A stretch of DNA of 9,009 nt from Oscillospiraceae bacterium (GCA_031263805.1 JAISFB010000010.1:1-9009), one strand, 5' to 3'; positions 1 to 7,581 are shown, numbered from the stretch's first letter. Numbers and translations are program-made. Notes: generated by a model not told the origin, from the letters alone.

Positions 1-722
1 TCGCCCGCGCGTTCGACATCACGTTTACCGATAAGGACAACACGCTGAAATACCCGTTTGAAACCTCATGGGGTTTCACAACGCGCTCAATTGGCGGCAT
101 AATAATGACGCACGGGGACAATAACGGACTTGTTCTGCCGCCGTACATAGCGCCCGTTCAGGTTATCGTCGTCCCGGTCGCCTCGCACAAGCCCGGAGTT
201 TTAGACCGCGCGCGTGAATTGTGCAATGAGCTGCGGCGCGCCGGTCTGCGCGCGAAGCTCGACGAGACGGACAATTCCCCCGGCTGGAAGTTCGCGGAGC
301 ACGAAATGCGCGGCGTCCCCGTGCGCATTGAGCTCGGCCCGCGGGACATTGAAGCCGGGAAATGCGTCGCCGTCAGGCGTATTGACGGCGAAAAAACCGA
401 CGTCGCGCTCGAATCGGCGCCCGCGCTGATCCGCGAAATACTCGACTTGTCGCACAACATTATGTTCGCCCGCGCGAAATCCCGTCTGGACGAGAACACC
501 CGTCCCGCCGCGACAATGGACGACGTGAAACGAATAATCGCCGAAAACGGCGGCTTTGTCAAAACCGCCTGGTGCGGCGACGAAGCGTGCGAAATTAAAA
601 TGAAAGAGGACGCCGGTGTGACGAGCCGGTGCATACCGTTCGGGGATGAGCGCATGGGGGATGTCTGCCCCGTGTGCGGCAGAGCCGCGAGCAGCACTGT
701 CGTCTGGGGCGTTGCTTATTAG
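1..722 (+). CDS. proS: Prolyl-tRNA synthetase, archaeal/eukaryotic-type (ProS type 3), C-terminal part
   Basis: Charges tRNA-Pro with proline in the cytoplasm. The frame is open from base 3 to the stop at 720-722, giving 239 residues; the N-terminal half lies outside the window. Residues 23-48 carry the end of the class II catalytic core, with the motif 3 region TSWGFTTRSIGG followed by IIMTHGDNNGLVLPP. Residues ~50-130 are the anticodon-binding domain, with GVPVRIELGPRDIEAGK as its typical signature. The C-terminal domain has cysteines at partial-protein positions 191, 196, 222 and 225, a CX4C...CX2C set that fits the zinc site of type 3 enzymes. The chain ends in Ala-Tyr, as is usual for this type. 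Type 3 ProRS lacks the editing insertion found in the E. coli-like type. The gene converges on the minus-strand gene at 797-1507. The ATG at 105 is internal, not the start. Confidence 0.96.
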   Translation, partial: ARAFDITFTDKDNTLKYPFETSWGFTTRSIGGIIMTHGDNNGLVLPPYIAPVQVIVVPVASHKPGVLDRARELCNELRRAGLRAKLDETDNSPGWKFAEHEMRGVPVRIELGPRDIEAGKCVAVRRIDGEKTDVALESAPALIREILDLSHNIMFARAKSRLDENTRPAATMDDVKRIIAENGGFVKTAWCGDEACEIKMKEDAGVTSRCIPFGDERMGDVCPVCGRAASSTVVWGVAY

Positions 723-759
723 AGCTCACCCGTCGAATTATGAACATACCAACCGAGAG

Positions 760-787
760 GAGGCGGAGACATTATTGTCTCCGCCTC
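760..787. terminator. Perfect 11-bp hairpin between convergent genes, probable bidirectional terminator
   Basis: GAGGCGGAGAC (760-770) and GTCTCCGCCTC (777-787) pair perfectly around an ATTATT loop. The hairpin sits 38 bases after the proS stop and 9 bases beyond the stop of the minus-strand gene that ends at 797, where a shared terminator is expected. Neither side has a clean run of T: the plus side continues TCAACAAAATT and the minus side CTCTCGGTTGGT. Intrinsic termination may therefore be weak or assisted, or the hairpin may mainly protect 3' ends. Confidence 0.55.
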
Positions 788-796
788 TCAACAAAA

Positions 797-1507
797 TTAC
801 AGCTGCTTCGCCTGCTTGCTGTACATATCCGAAGCGATGAGCGCGTCCGTCTGCTCCGCGAGCCTGTTGAAGCCGAGATTTTCTCTGATAACTCCCTTTA
901 CGAAGCTTTTCGACGACGGCCCGGCGAGTCTTTCCACCGTATTGAATATCGCGAACAGGATAAGCCCATACGCGATAGCCAGTATCATATTGCCTACGTT
1001 GCTCTCCACCTGCACCGACGTCCGCGTCCCCGAGACGGATGAAATCATTATATACGCCGGATAAACTATTCCCGCTATCGCGGAGCCGAGCTGAATGTTC
1101 GTCAAAAGCTTCGCGAGTGAAAACCTCCGCGCGGAGAGCACCGCGCCGACGACAAAGGCGATACCCAGCTCGATGAGAATAGCCAGCGGATCGACCGCTA
1201 TCGCCCCTCCCGTGATGACGCCCATCAGCGCGAAGAAAATTACGATCACGGCGGCGATAAGTATGATCTGTATTGCTCCGGTGTTGCGGTAGTTTTCGAT
1301 AGCGACGATCCTCCCGAGCTCCTTCGGCTCTTTCATGCTCGCGACAGCCTCGCGCGCGGCTGTCTCCTCGTCGGCGCCGCGTCTTTTCGCTTCGGAAAAA
1401 CGCCCCTGAAGCTGAACCTTGAGCTCCTTTCTTGTTTCGTCGCGCAAGCGTTTGCTCTTTATCTGTGAGCAGACCTCTTCGATGTAGGCAGTCAGTGTCT
1501 TGTGCAT
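797..1507 (-). CDS. Four-helix membrane protein with N-terminal permease-prefix/HAAS-like domain; function unknown
   Basis: A 236-residue protein that I cannot assign to a named gene. Residues 1-66 form a charged helical domain (LRDETRKELKVQLQGRF, then a DEETAAREAV stretch and a MKEPKELG ending). It resembles the cytoplasmic prefix domains (HAAS / permease prefix type) found at the front of many Firmicutes membrane proteins. Four hydrophobic segments follow at about 78-104, 107-125, 138-159 and 170-193, then a charged tail. The loop between helices 1 and 2 (GGAIAVDPLAILIELG) recalls the GG...IDxPSLLIVLGG stretch of MotA-type stator proteins; this is a weak likeness. The ATG is supported by GGAGGA at 1515-1520 with 7 bases of spacing. 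The gene has its own consensus promoter and is separated from subunit D by 276 bp, so it is probably a separate transcription unit and not an ATPase subunit. Confidence 0.85.
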   Translation of the reverse strand: MHKTLTAYIEEVCSQIKSKRLRDETRKELKVQLQGRFSEAKRRGADEETAAREAVASMKEPKELGRIVAIENYRNTGAIQIILIAAVIVIFFALMGVITGGAIAVDPLAILIELGIAFVVGAVLSARRFSLAKLLTNIQLGSAIAGIVYPAYIMISSVSGTRTSVQVESNVGNMILAIAYGLILFAIFNTVERLAGPSSKSFVKGVIRENLGFNRLAEQTDALIASDMYSKQAKQL

Positions 1508-1514
1508 TTACGTC

Positions 1515-1520
1515 TCCTCC
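1515..1520 (-). promoter_or_regulatory. Ribosome binding site GGAGGA for the membrane protein at 797-1507
   Basis: GGAGGA read on the minus strand lies 7 bases before the ATG at 1505-1507. It fixes this ATG as the start and is a strong Gram-positive type site. Confidence 0.85.
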
Positions 1521-1581
1521 GTTTCGAGTATTTCATATATTCCGGCTCGCGCGTTCTGACAAGCGTTACCGTATACTCCAT

Positions 1582-1610
1582 AATATAATCGGCGCTCTCG
1601 TGTTTGTCAA
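1582..1610 (-). promoter_or_regulatory. Consensus sigma-A/sigma-70 promoter for the membrane protein at 797-1507
   Basis: On the minus strand, TTGACA (1605-1610, a perfect -35) is followed after exactly 17 bases by TATATT (1582-1587, five of six to the -10 consensus). Transcription would begin near 1575 and give a leader of about 70 bases before the ATG at 1507. The flanks are AT-rich in an otherwise GC-rich window, which strengthens the call. No operator-like palindrome overlaps it that I can see, so expression may be largely constitutive. Confidence 0.8.
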
Positions 1611-1653
1611 TAATTCTTAATAAAAATTCACTTATTTCTTTATGCAGTGTGAC

Positions 1654-1684
1654 GAAACGGGCGGAAGCTGCTTCCGCCCGTTTC
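1654..1684. terminator. Long perfect inverted repeat downstream of the V-ATPase operon, terminator-like
   Basis: GAAACGGGCGGAAG (1654-1667) is followed by CTG and then its exact reverse complement CTTCCGCCCGTTTC (1671-1684), a 14-bp perfect stem. It lies about 100 bases past the subunit D stop and just before the promoter of the next gene, so it is well placed to end the ATPase transcript. In the minus direction it is followed by GTCACACTGCATAAAG and not by a T run. It may work as a weak or factor-assisted terminator or as a 3'-end stabiliser. Confidence 0.55.
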
Positions 1685-1702
1685 ATTACGCTCTGTCCGG
1701 AT

Positions 1703-1757
1703 GCTCCCGTCGCGCCGAAGACTCGCGCGCATATCAACAGCTCCCGTCGCGCCGAAG
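1703..1757. repeat. 18-bp direct repeat, two exact copies
   Basis: GCTCCCGTCGCGCCGAAG occurs at 1703-1720 and again at 1740-1757, 37 bases apart, in the non-coding stretch after subunit D. The second copy is completed by GGCGCG to form a hairpin, CGCGCC-GAA-GGCGCG (1748-1762). The first copy is not. The repeat could be a small duplication or part of a dispersed intergenic element. Confidence 0.85.
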
Positions 1758-1783
1758 GCGCGTTCCCCGTGCCCGCAGGCACG
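1748..1783. repeat. Two adjacent small GC-rich hairpins right after the subunit D stop codon
   Basis: The first pairs CGCGCC (1748-1753) with GGCGCG (1757-1762) around GAA. The second pairs CGTGCC (1768-1773) with GGCACG (1778-1783) around CGCA and abuts the subunit D stop codon at 1784-1786. In the ATPase mRNA they would be the first structures after the coding region. Protection of the 3' end is a plausible role, but nothing here proves it. Confidence 0.6.
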
Positions 1784-2434
1784 TCAAATATATCCATGCG
1801 CCTGTTCGAGCACCATATCCTTGACCTTCATAAGCCGCACCTTTGTGCTCCGGTCGTTCTCCTCCAGCTTCATAGAGATGTATTTTATGTTCTTCTCCAT
1901 ATCCGGGATCATCACATATTCCAGCGCGTTGACGCGCCGGCGCGTTTTTTCGATCTCGTCCGCCAAGAGCTGCATCGTCTTTTCCACCTGCGCCAGCTCG
2001 AACATATCGGAGAAAACTCCGCTCATCGCGGCGATGGCGTCGTCCAGCTCGCCCGAGGTCTGCGCGAAGCCGTAGGGATAAATATCGGACGGGTCGGCGG
2101 CCTGCGTCTTGAATTCGTACACCGGCACGTTTACGGACATAATATTTCGGAACGTCATATCCAGCTCCACGCGCTGGCGCGGATAGAGCAGCGCCTGCTC
2201 CAGCATATCGGAGGACATGATCGCCGACGCCACCGACAGCGCGCGGTTTGCCCCCGACAGCCCGTCGTCCACCCTCGCCCGCAAATCACGGTTGCGCCGG
2301 ACGATCTCAAGAAACTGACGCATGAGCTCGTCGCGCTTGTCTTTTAGAAGCTTGTGCCCGCGCCGCGCCGTTTTCAGACGTGTTTTCAGGCGCGTGAGCT
2401 CCATTCGCGTCGGCGATATCGTCTTGCTCGCCAT
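1784..2434 (-). CDS. ntpD: V-type ATPase subunit D (central rotor axle)
   Basis: Forms the main shaft of the central stalk, turning inside the A3B3 head and passing torque to the ion-carrying ring. The 216-residue protein has the family layout: an N-terminal coiled-coil helix (residues ~5-70) opening with SPTRMELTRLKTRLKTA, a short central region (~75-125), and a C-terminal coiled-coil helix (~130-205) with LADEIEKTRRRVNALEYV. That last stretch is a typical subunit D signature. GGAGGG (2440-2445) lies 5 bases before the ATG and overlaps the TAG of subunit B, so translation is probably coupled. D is the last gene of the operon and is followed by hairpins and repeats. Confidence 0.97.
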   Translation of the reverse strand: MASKTISPTRMELTRLKTRLKTARRGHKLLKDKRDELMRQFLEIVRRNRDLRARVDDGLSGANRALSVASAIMSSDMLEQALLYPRQRVELDMTFRNIMSVNVPVYEFKTQAADPSDIYPYGFAQTSGELDDAIAAMSGVFSDMFELAQVEKTMQLLADEIEKTRRRVNALEYVMIPDMEKNIKYISMKLEENDRSTKVRLMKVKDMVLEQAHGYI

Positions 2435-2444
2435 AAGCGCCCTC

Positions 2445-3824
2445 CTACTCTTCCGTCTTCGGGTAGTATTTCGCCAAATTGTCCGGCTTTATGCGCTTTA
2501 GCTCGGGCTTCGGCAATATCGTCAGAAGCTCCCAGCCTATTGAAAGCGTGTCTTCTATAGAGCGGTCTTCCTCGCCGCCCTGCGTGACGTAGCGTTTTTC
2601 AAATTCGTCGGCGAACTGCGCGAATTTAATGTCCGTGGGAGTCAGCGCGGATTCGCCCAAAATCGTCATAAGCTCTTTCGCGTCCTTGCCGGAGGAATAC
2701 GCTGCGAAAAGCTGGTTCATCGTGTCCGCGTGGTCCTCGCGCGTTTTCCCCTGGCCTATGCCCTTGTCTTTAAGGCGCGAGAGCGACGGCAGAACGTCCA
2801 CGGGCGGGAGTATGCCGCGGCGGTATAAATCGCGCGACAGGATTATCTGACCCTCCGTTATATATCCCGTGAGGTCCGGGATCGGGTGCGTCTTGTCGTC
2901 CTCGGGCATCGTCAGGATCGGGATCATCGTTATCGAGCCGGACTTGCCTATGCGCCGGCCCGCGCGCTCGTACATTGTGGCGAGGTCGGTATAGAGATAT
3001 CCCGGATAGCCGCGGCGGCCGGGAACTTCTTTGCGCGCCGCCGATATTTCGCGCAGCGCCTCGGCGTAGTTCGTGATGTCCGTGAGAATTACGAGCACGT
3101 GCATATCCTTTTCAAACGCGAGGTATTCCGCCGCCGTCAGCGCCATACGCGGCGTCGCTATGCGCTCTACCGCGGGGTCGTTGGCGAGGTTCGAGAATAT
3201 GACGGAACGGTCGATTGCGCCCGTGCGGTTGAATTCCTGAACAAAGTATTCGGATTCCTCAAATGTTATCCCGATCGCCGCAAACACGACGGCGAAGTTC
3301 GATTCCGTGCCGAGCACCCTCGCCTGACGCGCTATCTGCGCCGCAAGCTGCGCGTGAGGCAGACCGGAGCCGGAGAATATAGGCAGCTTCTGACCGCGCA
3401 CGAGCGTATTGAGCCCGTCTATCGTGGATATCCCCGTCTGGATGAATTCGTTCGGATAGTCGCGCGCGGCGGGATTCATCGGCAGGCCGTTTACGTCGTT
3501 GTGGCTTTCGGCGAGAATTTCCGGGCCGCCGTCTATCGGGCGCCCCATACCGTTGAACACGCGGCCGAGCATATCGCCCGAAACCGCGAGCTCCAGCGGA
3601 TGCCCCAGAAAGCGCACCTTGCTGGCGGCTAAATTTATCCCCGCCGCCGATTCAAAGAGCTGTACCACGGCGGAATCCCCGTTGACCTCCAGGACCTTGC
3701 AGCGGCGCACCTCACCGTCCGGCAGCTCTATCTCCGCAAGCTCGTCATAGGTCACGCCCTCGACGTTGCGTACCACCATAAGGGGGCTTACTATTTCCTG
3801 TATTGTGCGGTATTCCCTGATCAC
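2445..3824 (-). CDS. ntpB: V-type ATPase subunit B (non-catalytic head subunit)
   Basis: Alternates with subunit A in the A3B3 head and completes the catalytic sites at the A/B interfaces. The 459-residue length is standard. The N-terminal beta-barrel covers about 1-75. The central nucleotide-fold domain has SGSGLPHA at 151-158 in place of a true Walker A loop (no GKT), as usual for this non-catalytic subunit; an Asn is common where Ala158 stands. The [16 protein letters not shown] stretch (247-261) is the Walker B region. [12 protein letters not shown] holds Arg350, the expected arginine finger that reaches into the A site. The start is a GTG at 3822-3824 overlapping the TGA of subunit A by four bases (GTGA). 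It is preceded by GGAGG at 3834-3838 with 9 bases of spacing, so A and B are likely translated in balance. Confidence 0.98.
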   Translation of the reverse strand: MIREYRTIQEIVSPLMVVRNVEGVTYDELAEIELPDGEVRRCKVLEVNGDSAVVQLFESAAGINLAASKVRFLGHPLELAVSGDMLGRVFNGMGRPIDGGPEILAESHNDVNGLPMNPAARDYPNEFIQTGISTIDGLNTLVRGQKLPIFSGSGLPHAQLAAQIARQARVLGTESNFAVVFAAIGITFEESEYFVQEFNRTGAIDRSVIFSNLANDPAVERIATPRMALTAAEYLAFEKDMHVLVILTDITNYAEALREISAARKEVPGRRGYPGYLYTDLATMYERAGRRIGKSGSITMIPILTMPEDDKTHPIPDLTGYITEGQIILSRDLYRRGILPPVDVLPSLSRLKDKGIGQGKTREDHADTMNQLFAAYSSGKDAKELMTILGESALTPTDIKFAQFADEFEKRYVTQGGEEDRSIEDTLSIGWELLTILPKPELKRIKPDNLAKYYPKTEE

Positions 3825-5593
3825 GCGTCCTCGCCTCCCTCTATGATTTCGCTGATTTGATATTTGACGTCGCGCTCGATGTCGGCGTACTTCTGCTCGA
3901 ACTCTCCGGGCGGTATCATCTTCGCGCGGCCGAAGCGCTCGCGCGCTTCTATCGAAAACAGCTTTTCCACGTCCGTGACTCCCCTGTTTATCGCCTCGCG
4001 GCAGGCATCGCCGTACGCGAGTATCAAAGCTATCAGCTTTGACTGCTTCTCGTAGCCGGAATAGCTGTCCAGCTCGTCGAACGCGTTTTGCTGCAAAAAG
4101 TCCTCTCGGAGCATTTTTGCCGTTTCAAGCGTCAGGCGATCGGGCGGCGACAGTGAATCCGCGCCGACGAGCTTGACGACCTCCTGCAACTCCGATTCCT
4201 CCTGCAATATTGTCATCGCGCGCGTGCGGGAATCCATAAAGCCGACGCCGAACGTCGCGTCGTACCACGGGCGCAGCGTGTCGAGATACAGCGAATAGCT
4301 GTTCAGCCAGTTTATCGCCGGGAAGTGCCTCGCGTACGCGAGCGACGAATCGAGCCCCCAGAACACCTTGACGATGCGCATCGTCGCCTGGGACACGGGC
4401 TCTGACGTATCCCCGCCGGGCGGCGAGACGGCGCCTATCGCCGTAAGCGTCCCGCGGCGCAAATCCGAGCCGAGGCATTCCACACAGCCCGCGCGCTCGT
4501 AGAACTGCGCCAGACGGCTGGACAGATACGCGGGGTAGCCCTCCTCGCCGGGCATTTCCTCAAGGCGCCCGGACATTTCGCGCAACGCCTCCGCCCAGCG
4601 CGATGTTGAGTCCGCTATGACCGCGACGTCGTAACCCATATCGCGGAAATATTCCGCTATCGTGATACCTGTGTATATCGACGCCTCGCGCGCCGCGACG
4701 GGCATATCCGATGTGTTCGCTATGAGCACCGTGCGCTTCATCAGCGGCTCACCGTTGCGCGGGTCCTTGAGCTCCGGGAACTCCATAAGCACGTCCGTCA
4801 TCTCGTTGCCGCGCTCTCCGCAGCCGATGTATACGACTATATCCACGTCCGACCATTTGGCGAGCTGGTGCTGTACGACCGTTTTTCCGGAACCGAACGG
4901 TCCCGGCACCGCCGCCGTACCGCCCTTTGCCAGCGGAAAAAGCGTGTCGATAACGCGCTGTCCGGAGTTTAACGGCGCGGAGGGCACGGCCTTTTTATCA
5001 TACGGCCTCGCGATACGCACGGGCCATTTCTGCATAAGCGTGACGTTCTCCGTCCCGCCCGCGTCGGTTTTTATCACGGCGACCGTTTTATCGACCGTAT
5101 AGCCGCCGCTTTCGATTTTTTCAAGCGTCCCGGATATGCCGGGCGGGACCATGATCTTGTGCAGCACAGAGCTTGTCTCCCGCACGGTTCCGAGCACGTC
5201 GCCGCCTGTGACGCGGCTGCCGATCTCCGCCGTCGCCTCGAACTCCCACACCTTATCACGGTTCAGCGCCGGGACGTCAACTCCGCGCGCTATCGTGTGC
5301 CCGGTCCTCTCGCGCACCTCGACGAGCGGGCGCTGTATGCCGTCATAAATATTTTCGAGCAGACCGGGTCCGAGCTCGACCGACAGCGGCGAGCCCGTGG
5401 TGTCCACCGCCGCCCCGGGACCGAGACCGGAGGTCTCCTCGTAAACCTGGATCGCGGCGCTGCCGCCCGTCATTGTCAAAATCTCGCCGATCAGCCGCTG
5501 CCCCCCGACGCGGACGACGTCCGAAATATTGGCGTCCTCCAGTCCCTCCGCGACGACAAGCGGGCCGGAAACCTTTACGATTTTACCGCTCAT
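3821..5593 (-). CDS. ntpA: V-type ATPase catalytic subunit A
   Basis: Hydrolyses (or makes) ATP in the soluble head of the rotary enzyme. The 590 residues follow the family plan: N-terminal beta-barrel (1-75), the bulge or non-homologous insertion typical of A (~115-185), nucleotide-binding core, and C-terminal helical bundle (from ~440). The Walker A loop GPFGSGKT is at 231-238 with Lys237. GCGERGNE at 257-264 holds the catalytic Glu260 and Arg261. The Walker B stretch [17 protein letters not shown] (323-339) carries Asp328. All key residues are intact. The ATG is supported by AAAGGA at 5602-5607, 8 bases upstream. A 70-base gap separates it from F. It shares a four-base stop/start overlap with B. 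Confidence 0.98.
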   Translation of the reverse strand: MSGKIVKVSGPLVVAEGLEDANISDVVRVGGQRLIGEILTMTGGSAAIQVYEETSGLGPGAAVDTTGSPLSVELGPGLLENIYDGIQRPLVEVRERTGHTIARGVDVPALNRDKVWEFEATAEIGSRVTGGDVLGTVRETSSVLHKIMVPPGISGTLEKIESGGYTVDKTVAVIKTDAGGTENVTLMQKWPVRIARPYDKKAVPSAPLNSGQRVIDTLFPLAKGGTAAVPGPFGSGKTVVQHQLAKWSDVDIVVYIGCGERGNEMTDVLMEFPELKDPRNGEPLMKRTVLIANTSDMPVAAREASIYTGITIAEYFRDMGYDVAVIADSTSRWAEALREMSGRLEEMPGEEGYPAYLSSRLAQFYERAGCVECLGSDLRRGTLTAIGAVSPPGGDTSEPVSQATMRIVKVFWGLDSSLAYARHFPAINWLNSYSLYLDTLRPWYDATFGVGFMDSRTRAMTILQEESELQEVVKLVGADSLSPPDRLTLETAKMLREDFLQQNAFDELDSYSGYEKQSKLIALILAYGDACREAINRGVTDVEKLFSIEARERFGRAKMIPPGEFEQKYADIERDVKYQISEIIEGGEDA

Positions 5594-5606
5594 TTAATCA
5601 TTCCTT

Positions 5607-5630
5607 TCAGATAGTGCGTCAGATAACGCG
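5607..5630. repeat. Imperfect 12-bp tandem repeat in the F-A spacer
   Basis: TCAGATAGTGCG (5607-5618) is followed directly by TCAGATAACGCG (5619-5630), matching at 10 of 12 positions. It lies just upstream of, and touches, the ribosome site of subunit A in the 70-base spacer after F. No clear promoter or factor site was seen in this spacer. Confidence 0.6.
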
Positions 5631-5663
5631 TTTGTACGCCCGAGCAATATATTATTGTGCGGC

Positions 5664-5978
5664 TCACAGGATATCCGCGCCGACCGCGCGTATCACCGCG
5701 TCGTGCAGGGCGGTAAGTCCCAGCCCCATAGAACCGTCGCGTCCGGGGATAAGTATCACCGCCGGCATCGTTTTGTCGTTAAATTCGGCGACTTCCTCCG
5801 CCAAAACGCGGCTGAGCCGCTCTTCCATATAGATGATCGCGTATTTTTCCTCGGGATTCGCCAGCTTGCGGAATACGCGGCGCGCCTCATCGTCCCCGGA
5901 AACCGGATGCGTATCCAGCCCCAGCGCCTTGAAGCCCAGCACCGTGTCCGCGCCGCCCATAACAGCGATCTTATACAT
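5664..5978 (-). CDS. ntpG: V-type ATPase subunit F (central stalk; NtpG of Enterococcus)
   Basis: Small rotor subunit that binds subunit D in the central stalk and can modulate activity. From the ATG at 5976-5978 the protein is 104 residues and begins MYKIAVMGGADTVLGFKALG, the typical F opening: a beta strand, a Gly-rich turn and then the GFKALG motif. A second nucleotide-fold-like part follows with PEEKYAIIYMEE and a PAVILIPG strand near residues 72-79. A GTG three codons upstream (5985-5987) is a possible alternative start; AAAGG lies 4 bases before it but 13 before the ATG. I prefer the ATG because the family starts at this Met-Tyr-Lys. The gene overlaps the end of C by 8 bases (17 with the GTG start), which suggests coupled translation. 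Confidence 0.94.
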   Translation of the reverse strand: MYKIAVMGGADTVLGFKALGLDTHPVSGDDEARRVFRKLANPEEKYAIIYMEERLSRVLAEEVAEFNDKTMPAVILIPGRDGSMGLGLTALHDAVIRAVGADIL

Positions 5979-6987
5979 ACGCGTCACGCAGCCTTTCCCG
6001 TATCTTTTCCGACTCCACCCCCGCGAGGCGCCCGGAAAGTATCATACGCACGGAGGTCATTTCCCAATCGAACGCGAGCAGATATCGCAGCACGACCGCC
6101 GCGCCGAACGGCACAAGCTTCACGGGCTCGGTGTAGAGCTTTACGGCGTTGTCGCATTCGCGCTCAAACGCGGTCTGCGCTCCGCCGCCGAGGACGTCGG
6201 GCGCGAGCTTCACCGCGCGCTCTAACTCCGCCGCGCGGAACGCGTCGTCAAGTCCTTCGCCCGAATACTGCGCCTCTAAAATCTCCTTAACAGAAGCATT
6301 CCCGCCGTCAAACAGCGCGGAAGCGAGAAATTCCCGCGTTCTTTCGGTTCGCGCCGAGCGCGCGAACGTCCGCAGATTCGCGGTGTCGATGATAAGCCGG
6401 ACGTATCCCGTGATAATGTCGCTGCCGGTTGAGGCGGCGATCTCCGTGAGCTCGGCGTAGTACAGCTTGTCGGAGGTTATATCCGAGAGCTGTGGATTCG
6501 ACGTGCGCGACAGCGTGCTGACGCCCTCGCTCATCGCCTGCCTGAGCTTCTCGGGCAAGTCCTTTCTGTCTCCGGATATGAACGCCTCCGTGACAGCCTT
6601 CGCCCCAACTCTTCCGGACGCCGATAATATGCGCGTCGCGTCCTCATTGGCCCCCATCGATTTCACAAGCGTCTTTACGTTGTGGTAATCGTATTTCAGC
6701 ATAAATATGCGCACGAGGGGCACGGCGGCCTCGGTTTTCAGCATTTCGGCGTAAAGCGCCGCGCGGCGCTCTGACAGCGCGTCCTCTATCCCGAACACGT
6801 CGAGCTCCGACATATCGCGGTAACCGCATTCCTCAAGCATTTTAGCGGCGTCCTCGGCCCGCGGGGCTTCGAGCATACGCTCCGCGAGCTCTCCGGAAAG
6901 CAGCCGCCCCTCCCGCGCGCGCAGCACGGCGGACAGCGTGATGAGCTCCGTGTCGCGGATTTTACTCGTTTTTGCCAACAGCCTCAC
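5971..6987 (-). CDS. ntpC: V-type ATPase subunit C (funnel linking central stalk to K ring)
   Basis: The counterpart of eukaryotic subunit d: a cup-shaped, all-helical cytoplasmic protein that seats the D/F axle on the membrane rotor ring. The 338 residues are mostly helical in three related helical repeats, with the family patterns AVLRAREGRLLSGELAERML near residues 20-39 and YDYHNVKTLVKS near 99-110. A later Y-R-L-I-I-D-T-A-N-L-R segment near 196-206 matches the D-x-x-N-L-R type repeats of the family. The assigned start is a GTG at 6985-6987, 10 bases past the E stop. Only AAGG at 6991-6994 precedes it, at an unusually short spacing, so the exact start is uncertain by a few codons. The 3' end overlaps F. 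Confidence 0.93.
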   Translation of the reverse strand: MRLLAKTSKIRDTELITLSAVLRAREGRLLSGELAERMLEAPRAEDAAKMLEECGYRDMSELDVFGIEDALSERRAALYAEMLKTEAAVPLVRIFMLKYDYHNVKTLVKSMGANEDATRILSASGRVGAKAVTEAFISGDRKDLPEKLRQAMSEGVSTLSRTSNPQLSDITSDKLYYAELTEIAASTGSDIITGYVRLIIDTANLRTFARSARTERTREFLASALFDGGNASVKEILEAQYSGEGLDDAFRAAELERAVKLAPDVLGGGAQTAFERECDNAVKLYTEPVKLVPFGAAVVLRYLLAFDWEMTSVRMILSGRLAGVESEKIRERLRDAYV

Positions 6988-6997
6988 CCGCCTTCAT

Positions 6998-7581
6998 TCA
7001 AAACAAAATTTCCGCCACGCGCGGCGACAGCTCGTTTTTATATTGCGACACGAGCGCCGACAGCGTGCAATTCGTCTCGACCTCGCCTCCGGAGGCTATG
7101 AGCCCGCCGCGTATGTCCCTCACCGCGCTCGACAGCGTCAGCCCGGCGCTCCGCCCCGCTTGACGCAATATCGCGTTGGCTCGGTCGGTCACGGCGGCGC
7201 CGAGCCGGGCGCCGTCGGTTTTTGAGAAAATAAGCTCTTCCGCGCCAGTACGCGAGGCGTCGGCGGCGAGCTTTGCGAGAAGCTCTACGTAATTGTTTTC
7301 CGGGAGCTCCGCCAGACGCTTCTCGGCGAGCTCGAAGGTTTCGGCCAAAAGCGCCTGTTTCTCAGCCAAAAGTTGCTTGCGCGCTTCGAGCTGCGCGACG
7401 TTTTTAAGTCTCTCAAAACGCGCCGCGGCCTCTATCGCGCCTTTTTCGATCGCGGCGCCGTAGGCTTCTTTTTCCTCTTTTGCATACCTTGCCGCGATCT
7501 CTGAGCGCCGCGCCGCGCTTTCCTCCGCGAGGGCGGCGCGCTCGTCGGCGGCATCCGAAGCTATGCGGTCAATGATCCTTG

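Noticed and set aside
151..158. Degenerate P-loop of subunit B (SGSGLPHA, residues 151-158 of B) as a sign of an inactivated gene
   Set aside because: Loss of the GKT motif is normal for V-type B subunits. The arginine finger and all other signatures are intact. The coordinates given here are protein residues, not bases.
1526..1578. GAGTAT/ATACTC pairing in the leader of the membrane protein gene as a riboswitch or attenuator
   Set aside because: It is a single 6-bp pairing across about 40 bases, and half of one arm lies at or before the predicted transcription start. There is no other aptamer-like structure.
1492..1797. Minus-strand 101-codon open frame covering the spacer after subunit D
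   Set aside because: It overlaps the end of D and the start of the next gene, runs through the inverted repeat, the direct repeats and the promoter, has no good ribosome site and ends in a basic run with no recognisable domain. The non-coding reading explains the stretch better.
1604..2347. Long plus-strand open frame (247 codons) opposite subunit D
   Set aside because: It lies antisense to a clear V-ATPase gene, its His/Arg-rich translation is typical of GC-rich antisense frames, and its proposed start lies inside the promoter.
2886..3632. Long plus-strand open frame (248 codons) opposite subunit B
   Set aside because: It is a shadow frame of the conserved B gene, with Arg-rich, low-complexity translation, no ribosome site and no domain.
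5643..5660. AT-rich ATAATATATT stretch in the F-A spacer as an internal promoter for A-B-D
   Set aside because: A -10-like TATATT can be read, but no acceptable -35 lies 16-18 bases upstream, so I do not annotate it.
5655..6290. Plus-strand open frames opposite F and C, including one of 211 codons
   Set aside because: They are antisense to conserved subunits, Arg/Ala/Pro-rich and without family features. Long antisense frames are common at this GC content.
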